In this document: piece after piece, positions 36,264 to 44,896 of the stretch
How the letters are laid out: the number at the start of each line of letters is the position of its first letter
Position numbering within the stretch: position 1 is the first letter of the stretch
Position numbers and translations under genes: made by a program
The notes under the pieces: generated by a model
Told to the model about the DNA's origin: nothing
What the model saw: the letters and a program-made list of their open reading frames with translations, nothing else
The model's database searches: none
DNA from: Myxococcus stipitatus
GTDB taxonomy: Bacteria; Myxococcota; Myxococcia; Myxococcales; Myxococcaceae
Direction of reading: 5' to 3'
Length of the DNA: 64,000 nt
Assembly (NCBI RefSeq): GCF_037414475.1
Contig: NZ_CP147913.1
Coordinates: 9,806,501-9,870,500 of the forward strand

Positions 36264-37853
36264 ATGACCCGAGGAGCAAGCCGCGCGCGTTGGTGGCTGG
36301 TGGCCGTGGCCTCGGTGTGGCTGGGGTGCAAGAAGCCGGAAGCCGCGCCCACGCCAGTGGACCCGCTGGCGGCGAAGCGAGGGCGCGCGCTCTTCCAACG
36401 AGGCAAGAGCGCGCGAGGGACACCTCTCACGGGCTTCCTCGCCCCCGAGCGCGTGGAGCTGAGCGGCGAAGTGGCGGCCTGCGCGCGTTGCCATGGTCCC
36501 TCCGGGCGAGGCAGCGCGGAGGGCGGCGTGGAGGTTCCAGACATCTCCCCCGGCGCATTGGGGCATTCGCGCACGAGGGCGGTGGGCGAACTGGAGGACC
36601 GCTCGCGGCCCGCGTACACGCGCGAAGCCCTCCTGCGCGCCATCACCGAGGGCCTCTCCGTCAGTGGCCGCACGCTGGGGGTCACCATGCCCCGGTACGT
36701 GCTGAACGCCGAGGAGAAGGACGAGCTGCTCGCCTACCTGGAGCGGCTCGGTGAACAACCGGACCCGGGCATCTCTCCCACCACGCTCACGGTGGGCGCG
36801 GCGCTTCCGCTCACCGGAAGACTGGGCCCGCTGGGGCAGGAAGCCGCCGCCGTGGTGCGCGCCGTGTTCGCGGAGGCGAATGCCAGCGGCGGTATCTTCC
36901 GCAGGAAGCTGGAGCTGGTGGTGGAGGATGACGCCGCCACCGTCGGCGCGGCACCGCTCACCACGGACGCCACCACGCGACTGCTTGAACGCGGCGTGCT
37001 CGCGCTCGTGGCCAGCATGCGCCGAGGCCCCCTGCCCTCCGATGTGAAGCTCACCGAGGAAGGCGCACCCCTCATCCTGCCCCTGGCCCTGAACGGCGGC
37101 ACCTCCGACGCGGACAGCCCCGTGTTCTTCCTCTATCCGGACGAACCGTCGCTCGCGCGCCTCGCGGTGCAATCACTCGCACGTGCACGGGAGCCCGAGC
37201 TGCGCCGCAAGTCCCTGTTCGTCGTCCACACCGGCGGAGACACGGGACGGGCCTGGGCCGAGGCGGCGAGGGATGAACTGGCTCGCCGAGAGCTTCGCCC
37301 TCCACGAGAGCTGACGCTCCCTGGCCAGTCACTTCCCCTGGAGCGCTGGGCCACGGAGCCTCCGCTCGCGGTGTTGTACTCGGGGACACCCGAGGGCCTG
37401 GACACCTTGCTGCGTGCCTTGGAGTCGCGAAACCTCGACGTCCGCGTGCTCGCCCCCGCGAGCCTCGCCATCCCGGAGGTCGTGGGCCACTCGACGGGCC
37501 GGGTCCACTTCCTCTATCCCGCGGGCCTGGGTGAACGCGCGCCGGACCTCGAGGACTTCACCGCGTTCATGAAGCGCCATGACCTGCGCCCGGGGCACAC
37601 CGCGTTCCAGGTGGGCGCGTATGCGGCGGCGCGCGTGCTGGTGGAGGCCCTCACTCGCGCGGGAGCGGAGGTGACTCGCGCCAGCCTGACGCAGCAACTG
37701 GAGGCCCTGCGCGACTTCGACACGGGCGTCTCGCCTCCCGTCACCTTCGGCGCCAACCAGCGCATCGGAATCCAGGGTGCACAGCTCGCGGCCTTGGACC
37801 CCACCACCGGTCAGCTCGTCGCCGTGTCTGGATGGATACCGCTGTCACCCTGA
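36264..37853 (+). CDS. Cytochrome c fused to a type 1 periplasmic binding protein
   Basis: 529 residues; GAGGTGA lies 5 bp before ATG 36264, only 4 bp after the SCO gene. A signal segment ends in VWLGC, possibly a lipid anchor with a slightly atypical lipobox. A class I cytochrome c domain (about 35-165) has the heme motif CARCH (Cys73-His77) and a likely axial Met142 in TMPRY. From about 175 the chain is a branched-chain-amino-acid-type periplasmic binding protein (VGAALPLTGRLGPLGQEAAAVVRAVFAEANASGG ... FQVGAYAAARVLVEAL). No transporter genes are nearby, so the binding domain is probably a sensor or redox-partner domain. Its end overlaps the convergent histidine-kinase gene by 9 bp. Confidence 0.87.
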   Translation: MTRGASRARWWLVAVASVWLGCKKPEAAPTPVDPLAAKRGRALFQRGKSARGTPLTGFLAPERVELSGEVAACARCHGPSGRGSAEGGVEVPDISPGALGHSRTRAVGELEDRSRPAYTREALLRAITEGLSVSGRTLGVTMPRYVLNAEEKDELLAYLERLGEQPDPGISPTTLTVGAALPLTGRLGPLGQEAAAVVRAVFAEANASGGIFRRKLELVVEDDAATVGAAPLTTDATTRLLERGVLALVASMRRGPLPSDVKLTEEGAPLILPLALNGGTSDADSPVFFLYPDEPSLARLAVQSLARAREPELRRKSLFVVHTGGDTGRAWAEAARDELARRELRPPRELTLPGQSLPLERWATEPPLAVLYSGTPEGLDTLLRALESRNLDVRVLAPASLAIPEVVGHSTGRVHFLYPAGLGERAPDLEDFTAFMKRHDLRPGHTAFQVGAYAAARVLVEALTRAGAEVTRASLTQQLEALRDFDTGVSPPVTFGANQRIGIQGAQLAALDPTTGQLVAVSGWIPLSP

Positions 37854-39251
37854 ACGCTCCGAGGAGGCCACGGAGCCTGGGACTTCGATGATCATCTCCG
37901 TCCCCGACTCCCGAACCTCGCGCGCGACATAGGCGCGGCCGCCGTGCTGCGCGGCGACTTCGCGAACGATGGCCAGTCCCAGGCCCGTGCCCGGCGTCCG
38001 CGCCGTGCCCAGCACACGATGGAAGGGCTCGAACACGGCCTCGTGTTCGGCCACGGGAATGCCCGGTCCGTCATCCGCCACGCGCACCTGGTAGCGGCCC
38101 CCATCACGAGACAGCCTCACGTGAATCTCCCCGCCCTCGGGCGAGAACTTCAGGGCGTTGGACAGCAGGTTGTCCACCGCCTGCCGAAGTCCCCCGGAAT
38201 CAAAGCGCGCTTCGGCGGGACCCGGTGCGTCCAGACGGATGAGCAGCCCTCGCCGCTCTGCTTCCGCGCGGGCACCTTCCACCGCCTGGGCCACCAGCAG
38301 CGCCAGGTCTCCGCGCGTCTTGTCCCAGGCCCCCCGCCCCGCCACCGCGAGGTCCAACAGATTGCCCGCGAGCACCGCCAGACGGTCCACCTCTCGCCGA
38401 GCGTCCAGGAGGCTGCCTCGCAACTCCTGCTGGGTCCGCTCGCGCCGCAGCGCCAGGTCCATGCTGGTGCGCATCAATGTCAGCGGCGTGCGCAGCTCGT
38501 GCGCCGCACCCGCGATGAGCCGCTCCTGCGCCGCGCGTGCGCCGCGCAGCCGCTCCGTCGCCTCGGCCAGCACCGCGCGAAGCTGACCTATCTCATCCTG
38601 CGCCTCGTCCACGACGGGGGCTCCGGAGAAGTCTCCCTCGCGGAGCTGCCCCAGGTGCCGGGTGATGGCCCCCAGCCGACGCGCCAGCTTCCGTGCCTGA
38701 AGGGTCTGCAGGGCCAGCAAGGCCAGCCCCAACACCGCGGCCATGGAGAAGGCCATTCGATAGTACGTGCCCACCGAACCATCCACCTGCCCCAGCGACG
38801 CCGACAGCCGCAGCGCGTAGTTCTCTCCATGCGGCGAGCGAACATCGACGCGCACCTCGCGCCACCGGTCTCCATCGGGTTCGACACGCGTGACGAGGAT
38901 CGGCTCGCGTCCAGGCTCGCCTGGCATGAAGGGCCCCTCTCGCCCCTCGTCCTCGGCGAGCCCCTGGGGATAGCGGACCACCAACGTCCCATCCGGCCCG
39001 TACAGATAGCCACGGGGCGCGAACGGCCGCACCTGCTCGAGCAAGGGCGACACCGCCATGTGAAGGTGGGCCCGCTGCCCCGGGCCGTCGAAGAGGCTCA
39101 CGCTCTCCACGGCGGCCTGCGCGAGCAACGCCTGGTCCAACGAGCGCTCCAGGTCGTACCGGAACAACTGCCCCGCGAGTCCCAGCGCGGCCAGCATCGC
39201 CAGCGCGGGGACCAGCGCCCCTAGCAGCCACAGCCGCCGGGTGAGCGTCAC
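37845..39251 (-). CDS. Membrane sensor histidine kinase
   Basis: 468 residues from GTG 39251, which overlaps the response-regulator stop as GTGA. Two membrane helices (about 5-27 and 165-190) enclose a periplasmic sensor of about 140 residues. HAMP, the HisKA box with AHELRTPL and the ATPase domain (DNLLSNALKF, DDGPGIP, GTGLGLAI) follow. It is a typical EnvZ/CusS-like partner of OmpR-type regulators. Its position, convergent with and overlapping the copper-oxidase operon, suggests it senses a metal or redox signal relevant to that operon; the ligand is not evident. Confidence 0.92.
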   Translation of the reverse strand: MTLTRRLWLLGALVPALAMLAALGLAGQLFRYDLERSLDQALLAQAAVESVSLFDGPGQRAHLHMAVSPLLEQVRPFAPRGYLYGPDGTLVVRYPQGLAEDEGREGPFMPGEPGREPILVTRVEPDGDRWREVRVDVRSPHGENYALRLSASLGQVDGSVGTYYRMAFSMAAVLGLALLALQTLQARKLARRLGAITRHLGQLREGDFSGAPVVDEAQDEIGQLRAVLAEATERLRGARAAQERLIAGAAHELRTPLTLMRTSMDLALRRERTQQELRGSLLDARREVDRLAVLAGNLLDLAVAGRGAWDKTRGDLALLVAQAVEGARAEAERRGLLIRLDAPGPAEARFDSGGLRQAVDNLLSNALKFSPEGGEIHVRLSRDGGRYQVRVADDGPGIPVAEHEAVFEPFHRVLGTARTPGTGLGLAIVREVAAQHGGRAYVAREVRESGTEMIIEVPGSVASSERSG

Positions 39252-39934
39252 GACGCGTTGTCCGCCACCACCGTCAGCTTGTAGCCCACGCCACGCACGG
39301 CGCGGATGCACACGTCCGTGGCCTGCAAGCGCTCCAGCTTCGCGCGCAGATAGCCCACGTACACGTCCAACACGTTGCCGTTCCCCTCGAAGTCCGGGCC
39401 CCACGCCTGGGACAACAGCCGCGCGCGCACCTGCGCCTCGCCCGGGTGCTTCGCCAGCGCGGAGAAGAGCGCGAACTCGCGCGCCGTCAGCGACTCCTCG
39501 CGGCCTCCACGGGACAGCACCCTGCGGCGGGGATCCAACACGATGCCTCCGAGCCGCACGGGCCCGTCCTCGGACTCCCCGCGTCTCGCGAGCGCCTCCA
39601 ACCGCGCCAGCAGCTCCTCGAAGTCGAAGGGCTTCACGAGGTAGTCATCCGCGCCCGAGCGCAACCCCGTGACCTTCTCCGGCGTGGTGCCCCGCGCGGT
39701 CAGCATCAACACCGGCGTGCGGACACCCGCGCCCCGCCAGTGTTTCAAGAGCGTGACACCGTCGACCTCCGGCAGCGCCCAGTCGAGGACGATGACGTCG
39801 TATCCCTCCTGGGTGCCTCGCTCCAACGCCGCGCGTCCTCGGGTGCAGACCTCGACGGCGTGGCCCTCTTCCCCCAATCCCCGCTGAAGCAGGGCCACCA
39901 TCTGTTCCTCGTCCTCGACGAGCAGCAATCTCAC
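39248..39934 (-). CDS. OmpR-family response regulator
   Basis: 228 residues from GTG 39934. The receiver domain has the acidic pair in VEDEEQ, the phospho-acceptor Asp in VIVLDWALPEVDG, and Lys in LVKPFD. A winged-helix DNA-binding domain follows (LTAREFALFSALAKHPGEAQVR ... VDVYVGYLRAKLE-type recognition region, ending VRGVGYKL). A longer in-frame start at 39979 is less likely because receivers normally begin directly with this strand. It is translationally coupled to the histidine kinase downstream. Candidate target: the 17-bp palindrome upstream of the giant oxidase. Confidence 0.93.
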   Translation of the reverse strand: MRLLLVEDEEQMVALLQRGLGEEGHAVEVCTRGRAALERGTQEGYDVIVLDWALPEVDGVTLLKHWRGAGVRTPVLMLTARGTTPEKVTGLRSGADDYLVKPFDFEELLARLEALARRGESEDGPVRLGGIVLDPRRRVLSRGGREESLTAREFALFSALAKHPGEAQVRARLLSQAWGPDFEGNGNVLDVYVGYLRAKLERLQATDVCIRAVRGVGYKLTVVADNAS

Positions 39935-40006
39935 GTGCGCGCCCCCCCTGCACGCACCAGCTTTCCATGGCCGCCCCATGAGTGGCCAGCGGCATTCAAC
40001 AACGGC

Positions 40007-41059
40007 TCAAGCAGGAGACATGGGAAGTGACTCGGACTGCGACCAGGACTCACCTGTGCGCAGGTGTTCGTTCACGAGAAAGGAACGCACGGCGTCGGCG
40101 ATCTCCGTCCCCGCCTCCAACAGTCCGGCGTGGCCCGCGTCATCCACTTGCAGCCACCGGGCATGGGGCAGCGCGTCGCGCATGCGAATCATCTCACTCA
40201 ACGGGACCATGGTGTCATCGCGCGCCGCGATGATGAGCGTGGGCACCTTCACGAGCGGCAGCACGTCCCACGCGTGCCCATCCGCCAACCCGCGCAGGGT
40301 GAACCAATACGCCCGAGGGCTCATCGTGCGCAGCGCATACAGGAACTCGTCGATGTCATCCCGGGGCGCACGTGGACGCAGGGCGCCCACCGCGCGCGCC
40401 AGGGGATAGGCGAAGCGGCTGCCCAGCACCGCGCGCACCACGGGCGTGGCCACCGGCACCGCGGGCGTCAGCACCCGGAAGACCTTTCGCACCGTGGCCA
40501 ACATCGCCGACTCGGCCAGCCCCTCGTAGCCCGAACCGGGAGCGCCCGGCGGACCCGCGATGAGCGTCATCCCGGGCACCAGGTCCGGCCTCCGGCGATA
40601 CAGCTCCAGCAACACCCGCACGCCCATGGAGAACGCCACTTGATGGGGAGGCCGGCCGTCGCCCCGCGCCATCACCTCCTCCGTGACGCGCTCCAGGTCC
40701 CCCACGTGCGTGGAGACGCTGTAGTCGCCACTGCGCGACTCCTCGCTGCCACCGTGGCCCCGGTAGTTCCAGTGCACCACCCGGTGGTCCTGCTCCAGGC
40801 TGGTGACGATGTAGCGCCAGAAGTTCTCCGACGTGCCGATGCCATTGCTCAGGAGCACCGTGCTGCGCGGCTTGAGCACTCCATCCGCGGCCGGCTCGAT
40901 GAGGTCACCCAGGTGGGTGTGCCAGGCCACCCGAGTGCCGTCCGGGGCGACCACATGACGCGTGATGCGACGATAGGGCATGCCCTTCCACCATGGGGCG
41001 GGAAGGACAGGCGTGCAAGCGGTCCTTGCCGCCGGGCGGCCCGGCATCCACCGCTCCAT
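40007..41059 (-). CDS. Alpha/beta hydrolase
   Basis: 350 residues from ATG 41059, with GGGGGGAG about 5 bp upstream; a start at 41101 would overlap the divergent dioxygenase gene. The alpha/beta hydrolase fold is indicated by LLSNGIGTSENFW (oxyanion region), the nucleophile elbow AFSMGV (Ser, with Ala in place of the first Gly), Asp in AARDDTMVP and His in DDAGHAGLLE. It probably hydrolyses an ester or acts on a lipid-like substrate in the cytoplasm. The substrate is not deducible. Confidence 0.85.
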   Translation of the reverse strand: MERWMPGRPAARTACTPVLPAPWWKGMPYRRITRHVVAPDGTRVAWHTHLGDLIEPAADGVLKPRSTVLLSNGIGTSENFWRYIVTSLEQDHRVVHWNYRGHGGSEESRSGDYSVSTHVGDLERVTEEVMARGDGRPPHQVAFSMGVRVLLELYRRRPDLVPGMTLIAGPPGAPGSGYEGLAESAMLATVRKVFRVLTPAVPVATPVVRAVLGSRFAYPLARAVGALRPRAPRDDIDEFLYALRTMSPRAYWFTLRGLADGHAWDVLPLVKVPTLIIAARDDTMVPLSEMIRMRDALPHARWLQVDDAGHAGLLEAGTEIADAVRSFLVNEHLRTGESWSQSESLPMSPA

Positions 41060-41099
41060 GACACTCCCCCCACCCGGGGTGTCCAGGATATGAGGCGCC

Positions 41100-41891
41100 A
41101 TGCTTCATGAGGACGCGAAGGACCTCGACATCACCCAGGTGCTCGCGCACTACGCTGAACACGGCTATGCCCGCCTGGGCAGAGTCCTGACGGAATCCGG
41201 GCTGGAGGCGCTGCGTGAACGCGCGGACGACCTCATGCTCGGCCGGGTGGTCTACCCCGGGATGTTCTTCCAACCGGATGCGACCACCGGGCGCTACGAG
41301 GACGCTCCGCTGGGCCTCGGCTGGCAGGGCCCGTCGCTGGACTACCGCAAGCTGGAGAAGCTGGAGAAGGACCCGCGCTTCCTCGCGTGGATGGAGAATC
41401 CGCTGTTCGAGCGCATCGCCCGCGCGCGCATCCCCGGCGATATCGTCCTGTACCGGGCCATCCTCTTCCACAAGGGACAGGCGGGCGGCAGCAACCTGCC
41501 CTGGCACCAGGATGGGGGCCGGCTGTGGGGCCTCACCCGCGAGCCGGAGCTCCAGCTGTGGACCGCGTTGGATGACGCCCCCGAGGACGGCGGCTGCCTG
41601 GAAGTCATCCCCGGCAGTCACAAGAGGGGCCTCGTGACGGACCTGGGCGGGGTCATCCCCCCGGATGCCGTGGAGGCCGAGGACGCCGAGCGCCGCGCCC
41701 TGCCCCTCCCCGCGCTCGCGGGCGAGGTCATCCTGGTCCACAACCACCTCTGGCACCGCTCCGGCCGAGGCCGCCCCGGCCTCCGGCGCCGCGCCTTCTC
41801 CGCCTGCTACATGAGCGCGGACACCCGCTGCGTCCGCAAGAAGAAGGCGCCGCGCGTCTTCACGCCCATGTTCCAGACGCCGCGCCCGTAG
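41100..41891 (+). CDS. Phytanoyl-CoA dioxygenase-family protein
   Basis: 263 residues; ATG 41100. An Fe(II)/2-oxoglutarate-dependent oxygenase of the PhyH type. The iron ligands are in PWHQDGG (HxD) and in VHNHLWHRSG (distal His), and an Arg shortly after (GRRRAF-type segment) would bind 2-oxoglutarate. Many family members hydroxylate small metabolites or natural-product intermediates. The substrate is unknown. It is divergent from the hydrolase gene by 40 bp and ends 8 bp from the convergent histidine-kinase gene. Confidence 0.85.
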   Translation: MLHEDAKDLDITQVLAHYAEHGYARLGRVLTESGLEALRERADDLMLGRVVYPGMFFQPDATTGRYEDAPLGLGWQGPSLDYRKLEKLEKDPRFLAWMENPLFERIARARIPGDIVLYRAILFHKGQAGGSNLPWHQDGGRLWGLTREPELQLWTALDDAPEDGGCLEVIPGSHKRGLVTDLGGVIPPDAVEAEDAERRALPLPALAGEVILVHNHLWHRSGRGRPGLRRRAFSACYMSADTRCVRKKKAPRVFTPMFQTPRP

Positions 41892-41899
41892 GGCTGGCC

Positions 41900-43963
41900 T
41901 CACCCCACCAGGTGCAGACGCGGAGGCACCGGGCCCAGCTCGCGCGAGCGCTGTCCCATGGGCAGCGTCACGCGGAAGACGCTGCCCCGGCCCGGCTCGC
42001 TCTCCACGGAGATCTCCCCGCCGAAGCCCGTGACGATGCCGTGGCAGATGGACAGGCCCAGCCCGGTGCCCACCCCCACGGGCTTGGTGGTGAAGAACGG
42101 GTCGAAGATGCGCGCGCGCACCTCGGGAGGCATGCCCACGCCCGTGTCGTGGACCTCCACGATGACGTGCTGCTCCGTGGAGCGCAGCACGACGCGCACC
42201 TGATGGCTCTCCGGCTTGCCCTCGGGGATGGCGTGCGCGGCGTTGATGAGCAGGTTGAGGAACACCTGCCCGAAGCGCCCTTCATTGCCCTCCACCGGCG
42301 GCACGTCGCGATAGTCGCGGATGATCTGCGCGCGCATCTTCAGCTCGCCGCGCGCCATGGTGATGGCGGACTCCAGCACGGCCTGGAGGTTGACGGCGGT
42401 GGCCACCTCGTCGTCCCCGCGGGAGAACGTCCTCAAGTCGCGGACGATCTGCCGGACGCGGTGCGCGCCATCCACCGCCTCGCGCAGCACCTCCTCCATC
42501 TCGGACGTGCGCCCCACGGGCAGCTCGCGCGCCACAGACTGAAGTTCGACGGCCAGGAACGACAGGTTGGAGAGCACGAACGCGAGCGGATTGTTGATTT
42601 CATGCGCCACCCCCGCGGCCAGCGTGCCCACCGCCGCCAACCGGTCCGCCACCACGAGCTGCGCCTGCATCGCCTTGCGGTCGGTGATGTCCAGCGCCAC
42701 GCCGCCCAGCAGCCGGCGGCCGGAGTGCTCCTTCACGATGAAGCGATACGTGAGCCAATGCCGCTCGCTACCATCCGGCGCGGGGACCATCCCCTCCGTC
42801 ACGCTGGGGCGACCCGAGTCGAGCACCACCTGGTCCTCCCGCCGGACGTGCGCCGCGGACGCCTCCGGCATGAGGTTCATGTCATCCAGGTGGTCCAGGC
42901 TCGCGTCATCCGACAGGCCAAAGAAGCGGCGATAGGGCTGGTTCACCCAGACACGCCGCCCCCCTTCTTCCTTCATGTAGGCCACCGCGGGGCTGTGATT
43001 CATGAAGGCGGCGAACAGCGCTTGAGACTCCTGGAGGGCCGCGAGCGCCGCGGCACGCTCATCCATCAGCGCATGGCGCGCATCCACCTCCGCCGCGTTC
43101 CCCATGGCCGCGCCCAACAGGCCCGCCATCAACTCCAGCGTGCGCACGTCCCGGTCGTCGAAGGCGTTCACCCGCTGGGAGACCAGGTTCAACGCCCCCA
43201 CTGGCCGAGCCTCCCGCCAGAGCGGTACACACACCATGGAGCGCGCGCCCACCGCCCGCGTGGCGCGCACGTTGACGCGGGCATCCTCCTCGGTGTCATC
43301 CGTGCGCATCACCTCGCCGCGCTGGAGGCTCGCGCCGGTGAGGCTCCCTTCCACCTTGAGCCGGAACTCCTTGTACGGCAACAGACTGCCGGTGGCCACG
43401 CGGTAGTCCACGAACCCGTCATCCAGCAGCGCCACCGCCGCGCCATCCGCGCCACACAACACCTGCGCGCGCTCACACAACAGGCGCATCACCCCGGACA
43501 AATCCAACCCCGCGAGCGCCACGTCCGACTGGGTCTGGATGATGGACGACAGCCGCTCCATCTCCCCACGCGCGGCGGCCTGTGAGCTCTGATGCCGCCG
43601 GCGCAAGGCCAACCGGCGCTCCAACAACACGCCGCGCGCACGCACCTCCGCCGCGGGGAACGGCGCCGCGAGGAAGTCATCCACGCCCGCGGACAACAGG
43701 GGCGCCAGGCCCTCGTCCGTCGCGGCGTCCGTCAGCCCCAGCACCAGCGGCTCCCCAGGCCAGGCCCGGCTGCGCAGCGTGTCCAGCCAGCGCGCGTCTT
43801 TCGCCAGCGCCGCGGCCTCGACGATGAGGACATCCGCGCGGCCATGCACCAGCTCCGCGTCCGCCTCCACGGCGCTGCCACACACGAGCACGTCCTGGCC
43901 CTGGCGCCGAAGCTCCTCCGCCACGGGATGTTGTGGGTTGGCGCTGATGCACAGGTACTTCAT
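41900..43963 (-). CDS. Cytoplasmic sensor histidine kinase with degenerate receiver, GAF and PAS
   Basis: 687 residues, no membrane helix. Order: receiver-like domain (1-120), GAF (about 145-295), PAS (about 310-430), HisKA with GVAHEINNPL (His454) and an ATPase domain (about 550-670; INAAHA, DTGVGMP, GTGLGLSI). The receiver fold lacks the residues needed for phosphorylation: Glu49 replaces the acceptor Asp, the first strand has no acidic pair, and the late Lys is Ala in FLAAPFP. It is therefore a pseudo-receiver, probably for protein binding. No cognate regulator is adjacent, so this is an orphan kinase. Confidence 0.92.
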   Translation of the reverse strand: MKYLCISANPQHPVAEELRRQGQDVLVCGSAVEADAELVHGRADVLIVEAAALAKDARWLDTLRSRAWPGEPLVLGLTDAATDEGLAPLLSAGVDDFLAAPFPAAEVRARGVLLERRLALRRRHQSSQAAARGEMERLSSIIQTQSDVALAGLDLSGVMRLLCERAQVLCGADGAAVALLDDGFVDYRVATGSLLPYKEFRLKVEGSLTGASLQRGEVMRTDDTEEDARVNVRATRAVGARSMVCVPLWREARPVGALNLVSQRVNAFDDRDVRTLELMAGLLGAAMGNAAEVDARHALMDERAAALAALQESQALFAAFMNHSPAVAYMKEEGGRRVWVNQPYRRFFGLSDDASLDHLDDMNLMPEASAAHVRREDQVVLDSGRPSVTEGMVPAPDGSERHWLTYRFIVKEHSGRRLLGGVALDITDRKAMQAQLVVADRLAAVGTLAAGVAHEINNPLAFVLSNLSFLAVELQSVARELPVGRTSEMEEVLREAVDGAHRVRQIVRDLRTFSRGDDEVATAVNLQAVLESAITMARGELKMRAQIIRDYRDVPPVEGNEGRFGQVFLNLLINAAHAIPEGKPESHQVRVVLRSTEQHVIVEVHDTGVGMPPEVRARIFDPFFTTKPVGVGTGLGLSICHGIVTGFGGEISVESEPGRGSVFRVTLPMGQRSRELGPVPPRLHLVG

Positions 43964-44100
43964 CCGTTCCTTCCCGCCTCGGCGAAGGTCCCTGGCCGTC
44001 TTCGGAATGTTACAATCTAGCAGCGGGATGGATCCACCGCGCCGGGTCCCCAGTGAGGGGCCGCACCACCCCAGGAATCTCGCGGAGAGAGAGGCCGTAC

Positions 44101-44889
44101 GTGCCGGGCAGCCCAGGAGTCGTCGTCGCCGAGCAGCCGCATTACCTCCCCTGGGTGGACTTCTATGAACAGGTGGCGCGCTCGGACACGCTGCTGGTGC
44201 TCGACAACGTGCAATGGCTCAGGCGCGGCTGGCAGCGCAGGACACGCGTGGCGCTGCCCGCCAACGTGCCCACACCTCCGCCCACCGAGCCCGGCTTCCA
44301 ATGGCTGTCCATTCCCTTGGAGGACCCACACCGGGACTCGCGCATCGGCGAGCTCGCGGTGGATTCCCGTCAGCCCTGGGCTCGCAAACACCTGAACAGC
44401 CTGGTGACGCTGTATGGGCGGCGGCCCCATTTCGCCGCCCAGGTGTTGCCCCTGTTGGAGCCCTTCTACGACGGCGCGGCGCGGGAGTCGGGCCCCGGCT
44501 CGCTCCTGCGCGTGCTCCTGGCGAGCACCGCGCTGTTCCATGAGTCCCTGGGACTGAAGCCAGACATCCGCCTGGCGTCCACCCTCGAGCGCCAGGGCGA
44601 CGAGAAGTCGGCGCGGCTGGTGGAGTACTGCCGCCAGCTCAAGGCCCACACGTACTACTCGGGTCTGGGCTCGTCGCTGTACTTGCAGGTGAGCCTGTTC
44701 CGGGACGCGGACGTGCGCGTGTTGTGGCAACGCTTCCGGCATCCCCCCTACGCCCAAGGGCGCGAGGGGCGCTTCGTGCAGGGCCTGTCCATTGTCGACG
44801 TGCTGGCCAACGTCCCGGTGGACGAGGTGCGCCGGTGGTTGGAGCCCTCGCCCTGGGGCCCCTTCGCTCCGGCGCCCTCGGGGGGCTGA
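44101..44889 (+). CDS. WbqC-family protein
   Basis: 262 residues from GTG 44101, preceded by GAGAGAGG; an in-frame GTG at 44053 is less likely. It shows the WbqC start pattern AEQPHYLPWVDFYEQVARSD followed by VLDNVQWLRRGWQRRT, and later HLNSLVTLYGRRPHF and YYSGLGSSLYL. WbqC-like proteins occur in O-antigen and glycan loci and in lone contexts; their biochemical role is not well defined. No sugar-transferase genes are next to it. It ends 7 bp from the convergent ATPase gene. Confidence 0.85.
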   Translation: MPGSPGVVVAEQPHYLPWVDFYEQVARSDTLLVLDNVQWLRRGWQRRTRVALPANVPTPPPTEPGFQWLSIPLEDPHRDSRIGELAVDSRQPWARKHLNSLVTLYGRRPHFAAQVLPLLEPFYDGAARESGPGSLLRVLLASTALFHESLGLKPDIRLASTLERQGDEKSARLVEYCRQLKAHTYYSGLGSSLYLQVSLFRDADVRVLWQRFRHPPYAQGREGRFVQGLSIVDVLANVPVDEVRRWLEPSPWGPFAPAPSGG

Positions 44890-44896
44890 CGGCCGC

